Origin: Canna indica
Taxonomy: Eukaryota; Streptophyta; Magnoliopsida; Zingiberales; Cannaceae
Direction: 5' to 3'
DNA length: 64,000 bases
NCBI GenBank assembly: GCA_034359265.1
Contig: CP136890.1
Location: 70,929,501-70,993,500 of the forward strand
The stretch's first letter is position 1; the number at the start of each line of letters is the position of its first letter. Positions 12,256 to 22,749 of the stretch are shown piece after piece. Both the position numbers and the translations under genes were made by a program. Below the pieces are notes generated by a model, which was not told the origin of the DNA, made no database searches, and saw only the letters and a list, made by a program, of their open reading frames with translations.

Positions 12256-13069
12256 AACACTATTAGGAATAGATAGAGGACGACATTTGACCGTAACCTT
12301 ATAAGAGAGCCAGCACGAAGAGCAAAATAGATAGAGGAATTCATGTGAAACATTTCAAAAATATCCCTATGGCTGATATGGAACTAGTTTTGGTGAGATT
12401 TCAGAACTAAAATCCAGAAGCAAAACTATACGTATTTAGTAGCAAATCTAGAGGCAATGTCTTACGACTATTGAAGCATAAGGGAGTGAGTATACATTAA
12501 TAGAGATGTGATTGTTGGTTCCTTTACTACCAGTTTATGGCATCTAATCACTAACTGTGATCTTTATTTATATCTGATTCAGTCTTTCATAGAGCGATAA
12601 GGTATACTCACGAAAATAGATCTTAGCACAATAACCAGCGAGACCTAAATATAATAGCTTCTACAACCCATATGTCAGCTTTAGGCATTTCAAGAGAGCT
12701 GACAAGTGTAACCTGAGATAGTATGCTGCCTATAACTTGCATGGAGAGGCTAAGACAAAATGCTAAACCAATCAACATATGCTGTTCAGAAACTTACAAG
12801 ACCAAGCACAACAGAGACAAGGAACTTGACCCAGTCCACAAGAGTAAAGCTTGGGTTTCTCTTTTCAGGCTACAAATGTTGGCAATTCCACCTCAGAAAT
12901 GAGTCCTAGTTCTGAAATCTCACCAAAACTAATTCCATATCAGCCATAGGGATATTTTTGAAATGTTTCACATGAATTCCTCTATCTATTTTGCTCTTCG
13001 TGATGGCTCTTCTGTAAGGTTACTGTCAAATTCCTCTATTTTGTCATTCCAAAACACTCTTAGGAATCA
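12256..13069. repeat. long inverted repeat (about 160-bp arms)
   Basis: The left arm, about 12256-12414, and right arm, about 12903-13069, are reverse complements over nearly their full length, sharing for example GATATTTTTGAAATGTTTC. The loop is about 490 bp. The transcript would fold into a long hairpin. Confidence 0.85.
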
Positions 13070-13204
13070 GCTTTTATTCCTATTCCTAAACCATGATAAG
13101 AGGATTCTTGTTCTTTGTGATCTTTTCTCACACTTTGCAATCCATTGGTGTGCAATTGAAAGATTGTCTACTTACCAAATCCTGCAACAAGTGAATCCTA
13201 CTTG

Positions 13205-13625
13205 ATATAAAGCCATGAGAGAGTAAAAATTGTGGCTTGTCTTGGGAGCTTACCTGAGTGCGTCGGGGGAGTACAGATATACCCAGAAATCAACAACAGA
13301 TATACCCAGAAATCAACAACGGAACATAATCAGGGAGCTTACCTGAGTGCGCCGGGGGAGTACAGAGAGCTTCAGGAGTGCGACTTGAAGCTTCAGCTGA
13401 GACTTGAAGCTTCGACTCTTAGCGAGGGCTCGGGGGAGAAGAGTCGAGGACTCAGGGGTGAAGAGTCAAGGGCTCTTCACGAGTAGAAGAACTCAGGCGA
13501 AGTCGTAGCTCGGGGGCGAGAGTCCCATCTCGGGGCTGAAGTCATAGGTCGGGGGCGAGAGTCGCAGCTCGGGGGCGAAGTCGCAGCTTGGGGATGAGAG
13601 TCAGCTCAGGGGTGAAATCGCAGCT
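13205..13625. repeat. G-rich minisatellite region
   Basis: Includes a 23-bp duplication (AGATATACCCAGAAATC start at 13275 and 13298), an 89-bp-spaced duplication (GGGAGCTTACCTGAGTGCG at 13244 and 13333), and about ten degenerate GTCGCAGCTCGGGGGCGA-like units. The array resumes at 14099 after the MITE. The open frame across it is low-complexity and not a gene. Confidence 0.75.
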
Positions 13626-14098
13626 AGCCAGGGCTATCCATATTTCGGTTTACACTAAACCAAATCGAAAAACTGAACCGAATTATTCGGTTCGATTCGA
13701 TTTGGACATTGATGAGTTCGGTTCTTGACCCGAACCAAACCTGAACATTGATTTTTGATTCGAATTCGGTTCTCGAAATTCGAGAATTGACCCGAACCAA
13801 AAACCGAACTAATTTTAAAATATATATATATATTTTTTAATTTTTAACTTAATAGTTATTACACCCGAACTCGACATTTCACTCTGACTCAATTAATTTT
13901 TTTATGTATCTTCATGTAAATGGAATTTTGGTTTTTTCGGGTAGGGAACCGAACCGAACCTAATTATTTCGGTTCGAATTTATTCGGTTTTTGGGTAATT
14001 CGGTTCGGATTCGGGTTGGGTTTTCAAAGAAAAAAAAAAATCGGTTTTGGGTAATTCGATTCGGTTCGGTTCGGGTTGAACCAAATGGACAGGCCTAG
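13626..14098. mobile_element. hAT-like MITE
   Basis: Flanked by the 8-bp words TCGCAGCT (13618-13625) and TCGTAGCT (14099-14106), an 8-bp target duplication as in hAT elements. Ends AGCCAGGGCTATCC and GGACAGGCCTAG are imperfect inverted repeats. The interior repeats CGGTTCGG and CCGAACC words and has no coding sequence. Confidence 0.75.
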
Positions 14099-14351
14099 TC
14101 GTAGCTCGGGAATGAGAGTCGGGGGCGCTCGAATGAGAAGTCGAGGGCTGAGAGTAGAGTCGATACCCTTAATTTACAGGCTGTAAATGAGTGATGCTGG
14201 TCTTTGGGCCTGCAGCCCGTTTTGCAACCTGCATTTGCTTGCTGTAAAATCAAAATGCTGCAATTGAAACAATTACTGTCAACCAAATAATTAAGGGGTT
14301 ATAAATGTTGTAAACCAATTGTCTGGGACTTGTTGGCAACCAAACATCCCC

Positions 14352-14478
14352 TTAGTAATTGTACACCTTATTCAATGTCATGTGGTTGGAGTGTGGCCAT
14401 GCATTCTTATCATTAATATCTTTCACATTTAAGGAAGGAATTACCATTTAAGTTATATATTATGTATTGGTTGGGACT
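14352..14478. other. flank between Harbinger-like element and Tat-type array
   Basis: Short unassigned sequence starting with the right-hand TTA target copy. Confidence 0.4.
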
Positions 14479-15070
14479 TGCAAAAGACACTCCGACACCC
14501 AAGTTAAGGTGAAAGTTTATGGAATTGGAACTAAGGTTACCTACGGCATGTCGTGACTGTATATATTGCAGGTAGAGGTGATCATGATGCCCGATAATCT
14601 CGCTAGGATTGTTGCCCAGAATGGGTCGAGGCCAATCTCAGAGATGACGAGTTTATAATGGTGTATTCCTTCTGGTAAGGGAGGACGTTGGAGTTCATGT
14701 TTGGCTAGGTGAAGGTTAATAGAATTGGAACTAAGGTTACCTAAGGTGTGCCGTGAATGTATATATTGCAGGTAGAGGTGATCATGATGCCCGATAATCT
14801 CACTAGGATTGTTGCCCAGAATGGGTCGAGGCCAATCTCATAGATGACGAGTTTATAATGGTATATTCCTTCTGGTAAGGGAGGACGTGGGAGTTCATGT
14901 TTGGCTGGGTGGGTCCCCCGGATAGAGTTGTCTGACATGGCTTGAGTCTGGCCCAAAAGTGTTGCTTGGGCGGAGACCCTTGGGCGCGACCGCGTGGTTT
15001 GGTTCGGGTGAATGATGGGGCGCTGCTGGGTCTAGTCCAACCGGGCCCAGTAGTTCTAGTCCAATCCACA
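14479..15070 (-). mobile_element. Tat-type Ty3/gypsy LTR a (with internal duplication)
   Basis: Reads TGCAAAAGACACTCC to TCCACA on +, so TGTGGA to GCA in sense. A purine tract (GAGCTCGGGGGC in sense) abuts the right end as expected for a 3' LTR. A stretch of about 195 bp, starting at about 14512, is tandemly duplicated from about 14707, which explains its 592 bp against about 400 bp for LTR b. It is the outermost LTR of the array. Confidence 0.75.
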
Positions 15071-15854
15071 GCCCCCGAGCTCAGTTGGAGTCTAAAGGAC
15101 TGTGTGCCAAGCTCTTAATTCAGCTTCTGTCTTCTGATGTTTTCGAGGAGTCTTCGGGAGAGCTATGTTGGGCGGCCTGGGGATGATCGAGCTAGATGCT
15201 ATTTTGGAGCGTTTGATCATGGGGTTTGAATTAGGTGATAGAGAAAGCCTTCCGAGGTGGATAACTGTAGGGCCCAAGTTGAAGGAGACGACCAGGGAAG
15301 GCTGAGCAGGTGGCTGCTGAATAGTATGAGCCAGAACAGTATTTCTGTCTTGACTTGAGGTGAGTTAAGTCAGCGTATTTTTGTTGTGTTCATTCTTATG
15401 CCCCCTCGGCTCTTGTGCCTCGTATGGCAGCTTTCTGCGGTGAGAGTTTCTCTCCATTCATGGCGCTTCCCGATTGTCTCTTCACTCCCTCGGTCGGAGA
15501 GGAGAACATGGCGAAAAGGGGGTTTCACACGTTCCCCGCTGTTCCCTAGGAAGTCGCCGCTTTTATTTGAACGGCTCAGATTTTTTTTTGATGAGGAGGT
15601 CGACAGTTTGATGATCAGAGGAGTTTCCCTGCTTCCATACCGCCTTATAAAACCTTTTTCTTTTCTTGCCTTTGAAGTCTAGCCTTTCTCTCGACTCGGT
15701 AGTTTCAGGGGATCTTCCTCGAAAGCGACTTCAGATTCTTCCTTGATTGTCGTCGCCTCTGTTTCCTTCCAACTAAGTTCCTCTGCTGCTCTTGTGAGTC
15801 CTATCTTAGGTCTGTTGATTCAAATCGACTCATCCCCGTTCTTGGGTTTTTGAG
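15071..15854 (+). promoter_or_regulatory. leader and promoter region of antisense accessory ORF, copy 1
   Basis: Follows the LTR and precedes the ORF; a TATA box (15646-15652, CTTATAAAACC) lies about 200 bp before the ATG. In copies 2 and 3 the same leader has a CAG/GTGAGT donor-like site and a TTCTAG/GG acceptor-like site, pointing to a leader intron; in copy 1 both have mutated. Confidence 0.5.
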
Positions 15855-16520
15855 ATGGCGAGAAGGGGTGTCACAGTAAAATCAGAGGTTGGAACACCGG
15901 CAAGGGATCCAGATTCCTACTCCTGGGTCCAAGAGGATGTAAAGTTGAGTGGCTCAATGTTAACTGATCATGACAGCATCCATTCTCTGAGGAGAGCGTG
16001 CCCATTACCCATGAAGGCAACGAAGAGGACTTTGAATGTCTTCCAAGCCTTTTGTTTGATCGGGTGTGTCATAATACAAATTTGGAGTTCATCTTTATGT
16101 ACCAGACCTTCTTCGATGAATTGGGAATTCGCCTTGGGTTCAAGCATAGCGTGTTAAATCTAGCCAATGTGGCTCATACACAATTGGCCTTTGTTCGGTG
16201 CTTTGAGATAGTGATGGAGTGCCTTGATATCCAATCGGCCTTCCTGTATTCTTTTCTCTCTTTCAGGCGAAGGGCGCCCCAAAAGAGTTTTGGGTGTCTT
16301 TCAACGCTGTTTCGGGGAGGAAACTTTTTGCTTTGTTCAAAAGTTCGTATAAAGACTTCAAATTCTGCTTATTTCGAGTCCGATCGAGAGAGGGGGTCTG
16401 GCCCTTTTGGCTAGAGCTCGTGAATTACGTGGAGAAGTTTCTTTTCTCTTGGAGGCCGGATCCTTATCCTGTGCAAGATTTTGAGGAAGAGGGTATCCCG
16501 ACCGGGCATAAGTCTTGTAG
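15855..16520 (+). pseudogene. Tat accessory ORF (putative gypsy-type transposon protein family), copy 1
   Basis: Starts MARRGVTVKSEVGTP with a good ATG. It carries the domain annotated in plants as putative gypsy type transposon (PF04195-like), of unknown function, usually encoded antisense between pol and the 3' LTR of Tat-lineage elements. Readable landmarks are DPDSYSWVQEDVKLS, IRCFE-like helices and VWPFWLELVNYVEKF. A 1-bp loss after the HDSIHSL motif shifts the frame, and 9-bp and 15-bp deletions remove part of the middle relative to copy 3. The ORF breaks off at EEGIPTG, where the next LTR joins. Only this copy keeps the start codon. Confidence 0.65.
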
Positions 16521-16530
16521 GATTCTGACT

Positions 16531-16934
16531 TGCAAAAGATACTCCAACGCCCAAGTTAGGGTAACTCCAAGGTAGAGGTTTATAGAATTGGAACTTAGGT
16601 TACCTAAGGCACGTTGTGTCTGTATATTTTGCAGGTGGGGGTGATCATGATGCCCGGTAATCTCACTAGGATTGTTGCCTAGAATGGGTCGAGGCCAATT
16701 TCGGAGATGGCATGTTCATGATGGTATATCCCATGTGGTAAGGGAGGACGTGGGAGTCCATATTTGGCTGGGTGGGTCCCCCAGATAGAGTTGTCCGACT
16801 TGGCATGAGTTTGGCTCAAATGTGTTGCTTGAGTAGAGCCCCCTAGGCGGTGTCGCGTGGTTTGGTTTGGGGTGAATGATGGGGCGCTGCTGGATCTAGT
16901 CCGACCGGGTCCATTCATTCTAGTCCAATCCACA
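16531..16934 (-). mobile_element. Tat-type LTR b
   Basis: 404 bp, same TGCAAAAGA start and TCCACA end as LTR a, but without the internal duplication. It is shared between repeat units 1 and 2, so the arrangement is LTR-ORF-LTR-ORF-LTR. Confidence 0.75.
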
Positions 16935-17779
16935 GCCCCCTAGCTTAGTTGGAGTTTGAAGGACTATGTGCTGAGCTCTTAATTCGGCTTTTGTCTTCTG
17001 ATGTTTCTGAGGAATCTTCGAGAGAGCTATGTTGGGAGGCCAGGGGATGACCGAGCTGGATACTATTTTGGAGCATTTGATCATGGGGTTTGAATCCGGT
17101 GACAGAGAAAGCCTTCCGAGGTGGACAACTACAGGGGCCGAGTTAAAGAAGACGACCATGGAAGCTTGCTGGATTGGAGCAGAAGAGGTTATGAAGGCCG
17201 AGCAGGTGGCTGCTGGAGCCTGGGGCGAGTGGTGGTCGCAGAGACCTGACTGTAGTAAGATCCATAATAGATTTTTTGTCTTGTCTTGAGGTGAGTTGAG
17301 TCGACGTATTTTTGTCGTGTTCGTTCTTATTCCCCCTCGGCTCTTGTGCCTTGTGTGGAAGCTTTATGCTGTGATAGTTTCTCTCTCTTTATGGCACTTC
17401 CCTATTGGCGCTTCACTCCCTCGGCCAGAGAGGTGAATATGGCGAAAATGGGGTTTCACACGTTTCCCGTTATTCCCTAGGAAGTCGCCGCTTTTATTTG
17501 AATGGCTCATATTTGTTTTTGATGAGGAGACCGGCGGTCTCATGAGAGGAGGTTCCTTGCTTTCCATACCGCCTTATAAAGTCTTTTTCTTTTGTTGCCT
17601 CTGAAGTCTAGCCTTTCTCTCGACTTGGTAGTTTCGGGGGATCTTCTTCGGTAGCGACTTCGGATTCTGCTTTGATCGTCGTCGCCTTCGTTTCCTTCCA
17701 GGTGAGTTCCTCTGATGCTCTTGTGAGTCATGTCTTAGATCTATAGGTTCAAATCGACTCATCCCCATTCTAGGGTTTT
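16935..17779 (+). promoter_or_regulatory. leader and promoter region of accessory ORF, copy 2
   Basis: Same layout as copy 1. TATA box at 17575-17580, donor-like CAG/GTGAGT near 17700 and acceptor-like TTCTAG/GG near 17772. Confidence 0.5.
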
Positions 17780-18391
17780 TGAGATTGCAAGAAGGGGTGT
17801 CATAGTAAAATCAAATGTTGGAACACTGGCGAAGGATCCAAATTTCTACTCATAGGTCCAAGAGGATGTAAAGTTGAGTGGCTCAGTGTTAACTGATCAT
17901 GACAGCATCCATTCTTTGAGGAGTTCATCTTTATGTACTGGACCTTCTTCGATGAATTGGGAATTCGGCTTCCCTTTACTGGGTTTGAGCATGGCGTGTT
18001 AAATCTGGCCAATATGGCTCCTACACAACTGCACCTGAATAACTAGGCCTTCGTTCGGTGCTTTGAGATAGTGATAGAGTGCCTTGATATCCAACCTAGC
18101 CTTCATGTATTCTTTTCCCTCTTTCAGGCGAAGGGCACCCAAAATTAGTTGAGGGTGTCTTTCAACGCTATTCCGGGGAGAAAACTTTTTGCCTTGTTCA
18201 AAAGTTCGTATAAAGACTTCAAATCTGCTTCTTCCGAGTCCGGTCGCTAGAGGTGGTCTGACCCTTTTGGCTAGAGCTCGTGAACTGTGTGGAGAAGTTT
18301 CCTTTGTCCTAGAGGCCGGTTCCTTGTCCTGTGCAGGATTTCGAGGAAGAGGGTATCCCAACCGGGGATAAAGTCTTGCGGGATTTCGACC
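17780..18391 (+). pseudogene. Tat accessory ORF, copy 2
   Basis: Homologous to copies 1 and 3. The start codon has become ATT, the conserved tryptophan in YSWVQED is now a stop (TAG near 17853), and about 130 bp are deleted after the HDSIHS motif. It ends at the same internal point as copy 1 (EEGIPTGDKV), where LTR c begins. Nothing functional can be made. Confidence 0.65.
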
Positions 18392-18667
18392 TGCAAAAGA
18401 CACTTAGACGCCCAAGTTAGGGTGACTCCAAGGTGGATGTTTATGAAATTGAAACTTAGGTTACCTAAGACGCATCGTGTCTATATATATTGTAGATGGA
18501 GGTGATCATGATGCCTGATAATCTCGCTAGGATTGTTGCCCGGAATGGGTCGAGACCAATCCTGGATATGGCGTGTTTAAGATTGTATATCCCTTATGGT
18601 AAAGGAGGACGTGGTAGTCCATGTATGGCTGGGTGGGTCTCCCGAATAGAGCTCTCTGACTTGGCTT

Positions 18668-19939
18668 TGTTAGCCTATGGTTTTGAACCTTGGTCTTAAT
18701 CTCAGTTTTGATGATAACAAACATAGAACTAATGGTTTCATGGAGAATTATTTTTGGGTTCCAAGTCGAGTAGCGCTTGACGTCTGCGATCGGAAATATC
18801 GATGAAATTGGAAAATCAGAAGAACGTTAGTCGACGTGCTCAGATTCGTCGAGAAGATAGAATCTAGGTTTAGGGTGTCTAGATAAATTGTAAAATTTCC
18901 ATCATGATGCAAAGACCCTTAAAGAATCAAACCCGTAATCTGAAACCCGAACCGAAGAAAGAACCCGGCTGAAACTCAATGTAGAGTAGAGGTACATAGG
19001 TAGAGTACTAGTACTCTATGGCCGATCGACCGAAAGGAGCCCAGAAAGCACCAAAGGCTCTGGTCGATGGGCCGATCGCTTGGTCAGTCGATCGGCCTTC
19101 GACCGGGCCATCAACTGGCTGGCACCAATGAGCAAAATTCAGCCCATTGGGTGAGCTGTTTTGGCTCCCTTCCCTCATGGCTTATATATAGTAGCCATGA
19201 GAAGCCTTCCACACTTCTTTCAACTTCCTAGAGCTATATTTTGAACATCCTTGTGTTTGATTGAGCCACTCTTCATTCCAAACCCTAGTTTCATCATCCA
19301 TTCTTGATTGAGCCTTGTTCTTTCATTGATTCATCAATTTGAGGCATCAAAAGGACTAGGGAGTTTCTTTTCGAGCTAAGTATACTTTGATTTATTTATT
19401 GCTCCAATTATTATTGTATTTTGTTGTTTATTTTCATTGTATATCAAGTGTGTAAACCTAGGTTATTGGGTTTGATTGAGTTGGGTGGTAGTCTTTGTGT
19501 TTTAGGCTTAAATCCACCGGTGTGATTAGTTTACTAGGATTAGTTGTGTTATCCTTAGGATTTGAGGTGGGAGAGTGCTCTCGGTAGGAAGGCGGAGACT
19601 TTCGGGTGTGGAAATACCTTCGGTGTGAGAATAGAGACTCTTCGGAGAAAACGTCCTCATTGTAAAGGAAACAATTAATCTAGTAAAGTTGAGTTTGGAA
19701 ATCCTAAGCGGGGTGCTTAGGTAGTGGAGTAGGCATTGGGGCTGAACCACTATAAATTATTGTGTTAGCATTGATATATTGTTTGTGTTTAATTGCCTTA
19801 CTTATCGCTTCTGCATTTAGTCGTTAAATTGATAGCTTGCCTAAGTAGTTTAAGAAAAGATTAAAATTGGAATTAAGCGAAAAGATTTAGTTAACACTCT
19901 ATTCACCCTCCCCCCTCTAGTGTGGCCATTTCACCAACA
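18668..19939 (+). mobile_element. copia (SIRE-like) solo LTR
   Basis: 1272 bp from TGTTAG to CCAACA, with the TTTGATGATAACAAAC head, a TATA box at 19183-19190 and the conserved GGATTTGAGGTGGGAGAGTG block. Flanks GGCTT (18663-18667) and AGCTT (19940-19944) are a target duplication with one change. The uninterrupted site is present at about 27030 (GACTTGGCTTGAGTTTGGC) in LTR d. GTCGACCGA words are sparse here (19022-19105). Confidence 0.9.
19183..19190 (+). promoter_or_regulatory. LTR TATA box
   Basis: TATATATA in the solo LTR, about 520 bp from its 5' end, downstream of the few GATCGACCGA words. Confidence 0.5.
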
Positions 19940-20060
19940 AGCTTGAGTTTGGCTCAAAGGTGTTGCTTGGGCGGGGCCGCGTGGTTTGATTCGGGGTGAA
20001 TGATGGGGAGCTGCTGGGTCTAGTTCGATCAAGCCCAATATAGTTCTAGTACAGTCCACA

Positions 20061-20908
20061 GCCCCCGAGCTCAGTCGGAGTCTGAAGGACTGTGTGCCGA
20101 GCTCTTAATTCGACTTCTGTCTTTTGATGTTTCTGATGAGTCTTCGGGAGAGCTATGTTGGGCGTCCTGAGGATGACCGAGCTAGATGCTATTTTGGAGC
20201 ATTTGATCGTGGGGTTTGAATTAGGTGACGGAGAAATCCTTTCGAGGTAGATAACTGTAGCGGCCGAGTTCAAGGAGACGGCCAGGGAAGCTGGTTGGAC
20301 TAGAGCAGAAGAGGTTATGAAGGCCGAGTAGTGGCTGCTGGAGCCTGGGGCGAGTGGGTGGTCGCGGAGACTTGACTATAGTAGGAGCCATAACAGCTTT
20401 TGTATCTAGTCTTGAAGTGAGTTGAGTCGGCGTATTTTTGCCGTGTTCGTTCTTATGCACCCTTAGCTGTTGTGCATCGTATGGGAGCTTTCTATTGTGA
20501 GAGTTTCTCTCTCTTCGTGGCGCTTCCCTATAGGCTCTTCGCTCCCTCGGTCGGAGAGGTGAACATGGCGAAAATGGGGTGTCGCACGTTCCCCACTATT
20601 CCCTAGGAAGTCGCTGCTTTTATTTTAACGGTTCAAATTTCTTTTTGTTGAGGAGTCGACGGTCTGATGAGAGGAGGTTCCTCGCCTTCCGTACCGCCTT
20701 ATAAAGCCTTTTTCTTTTCTTGCCTCCGAAGTCTAGTGTTTCTCTCGAGTCGGTTGTTTCAGGGGATCTTCCTTGGCAGCGACTTCAGATTATGCTTTAA
20801 TCATCGTCGTCTTCATTTCCTTCCAGGTGAGTTCCTCCGCTGCTCTTGTGAGTCATGTCTTAGGTCTGTATGTTCAAACTGTCTCGTCCCCGTTCTAGGG
20901 TTTTTGAG
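20061..20908 (+). promoter_or_regulatory. polypurine tract (reverse strand) and leader of accessory ORF, copy 3
   Basis: The sequence next to LTR c (GCCCCCGAGCTC on +) is the polypurine tract of the reverse-strand element. TATA box at 20700-20705, donor-like CAG/GTGAGT at 20826, acceptor-like TTCTAG/GG at 20897. Confidence 0.5.
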
Positions 20909-22749
20909 ATTGCGAGAAGGGGTGTCATAATAAAATCAAAGGTTGGAACACCGGCAAAGGATCCGGATTCCTACTCCTGGGTCCAAGAGGATGTAAAGTT
21001 GAGTTGCTCGGTGTTAACCAATCATGACAGCATCCATTCTCTGTGGGAGAGCGTGCTCATTATCCATGAAGGCAACGAAAAGGACTTCGAATGTCTTCCA
21101 AGCCTTTTATCTGACCGGGTGTGTCATAATACAAATTCGGAGTTCATCTTTATGTACCGGACCCTCTTCGATGAAATGGGAATTCTCCTTCCCTTTATTG
21201 GGTTCGAGCATGGCGTGTTAAATTTGGCCAATATGGCTCCTACACAATTGCACCTGAATAGTTGGGCATTCATTCGGTGCTTTGAGATAGTGATGGAGTG
21301 TCTTGATATCCAACCGAGCCTTCATGTACTCTTTTCCCTCTTTCAAGCGAAGGGTGCCCAAAAAGGGTTGTGGGTGTCTTTCAATGTTGTTTCGAGGAGG
21401 AAACTTTTCGCCTTGTTCAAAAGTTCGTATAAAGACTTCAAATCCTGCTTCTTTCGAGTCCGGTCGCGAGAGGGGGTATGGCTCTTTTGGCTAGAGCTCG
21501 CGAACTACGTGGAGAAGTTTCCTTTGTCTTGGAGACTAGATTCCTATCCTGTGCAGGATTTCGAGGAAGAGGGTATCCTGGTCGGGGATAAAGTGTTGAT
21601 TGAGTTTTTAGAGCAGAATTGTCCACCTATTCCTCTTGCTCTTCAAGAAATTTTTAATAGGAGTCACGACAAGTCCTTGGTCTTGGAGTACATAAGTGGG
21701 TTTTGTAGTGTAGCGTGATCAATGTTCTTTCTTTGTCCGGAAATTGTTTACTCATTCTCTTCTCTATTTTGTGTAGAGAAAATATCTTCGTTATGGAGAG
21801 CCCATAGTGCCCGTACTCGGTGGGTGGCGTTGAAGATGGGTGACTCGGGGAGTAATCCTCTGGTGGAGACTTTACTTAAGTCTGTGAATTTCTGGCCCGT
21901 AAGGTCTCCGGTGCCTCTTGCCTCGTATGCTATTGAACGATCGGGGCTTTCAGATGCTCCCGCTCCTCCCTGCTCCCCCTTGAGATGCATGAAGAGAAAT
22001 AGGAGTGCTGCAGAGGGTTCAAGTATCTAATTTACCGATTTTCCTGTAGGTAGGGTTATGATTGCACCGGTGGAAATTGTGGAAAGCCCTGCACTAAGTA
22101 TTCCTTCTGGTGGCGATGGTGGTGTTTGCTTTGGTGGGTCAGGTGGCCTATCTGGTGGGGGTAGATTCATGCGACCTAGACATTGTCAAGGATCGTGAGA
22201 AGTTTCTGGAGTCTTTTCGTAAGGAGGTGGCCGCTTATTCTGGTGAAGTTGGATCATTAAAGAGGGCCCTGGAATCCAAGACTAATGAGGTTGATCTATT
22301 AACTGCCTGGGTAAAGGAGGTAGAAAACTAGTATGCGATTGCCCGGGCGCAGTTAACTAAGCTTTGTCAAGACCTGGCCACGGCCGCAGCGGAGACTGTT
22401 CGTCTGCAGGCTAAAACTGAGGTAGTCCGAGCACGATTTCTATTTGAATTTGAGGTGGTGAAAGCGCAATTGTGGTCTGAGGGGGATAAATGATGGTCGG
22501 ATGCCCAGAGGCTTGCTGTCGAGGTGTGTGAGTTTGACAGTGCTGCTGCCAAGGTGTATGACGCGGGTTTCATCAGAGCTCTTGAGCAGGCTCGAGTTCT
22601 AGCCCCTGGTATCAACATTTTAGAGGGAAGTGAAGGATGGCATGCTTTTGGTGCCCGAGGAGGAGGCTTTAGTCTGTCTTGAGGAAGATTTGCCTGGGAG
22701 TGCTGTTCTGGAGGAGGAGATTCATGTTGAACCAACTGAGGCCGAGTAG
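20909..22749 (+). pseudogene. Tat accessory ORF, copy 3 (longest, antisense to gag-pol)
   Basis: Open from the mutated start (ATT at 20909 in place of ATG) to TGA at 21716: about 269 residues with the whole PF04195-like domain. Landmarks are DPDSYSWVQEDVKLS, RTLFDEMGILLPFIGF, WAFIRCFEIVMECL, WLELANYVEKFPLSW, then VLIEFLEQNCPPIP, a tail missing from copies 1 and 2. A second coding block after a possible intron (acceptor near 21777) runs to TAG at 22747 and contains a coiled coil (FLESFRKEVAAYSGEVGSL; 22190-22331) followed by an alanine- and glutamate-rich helix, with stops at 22329 and 22491. Family function is unknown; position between pol and 3' LTR on the opposite strand fits Tat-lineage elements. 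The upstream ATG at 20870 lies inside the presumed leader intron and is not a believable start. Confidence 0.65.

Larger units (their letters stand above)
10443..14351. mobile_element. PIF/Harbinger-like DNA transposon, non-autonomous
   Basis: Left terminus GGGGACATTTGGTTGCC and right terminus GGCAACCAAACATCCCC form an inverted repeat with two mismatches, flanked by TTA on both sides (10440-10442, 14352-14354). A TTA duplication and G-rich GTTTGGTT termini are typical of PIF/Harbinger. A TTTGGTTGCCC-like word repeats four times in the left 200 bp. No transposase is recognisable in the 3.9 kb. The reverse strand at about 11000-11260 has a partly open frame that could be a decayed accessory (MYB-like) protein, but I cannot confirm it. 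Confidence 0.75.
18392..20060 (-). mobile_element. Tat-type LTR c, split by a copia solo LTR
   Basis: Left part 18392-18667 and right part about 19940-20060 together give about 395 bp matching LTR b. It is the 3' LTR of the unit holding accessory ORF copy 3 and the gag and protease remnants further right. Confidence 0.75.

Noticed and set aside
20870..20908. ATG at 20870 as the start of the accessory ORF
   Set aside because: It falls inside the presumed leader intron, and alignment with copy 1 places the true start at the ATG/ATT position (20909).
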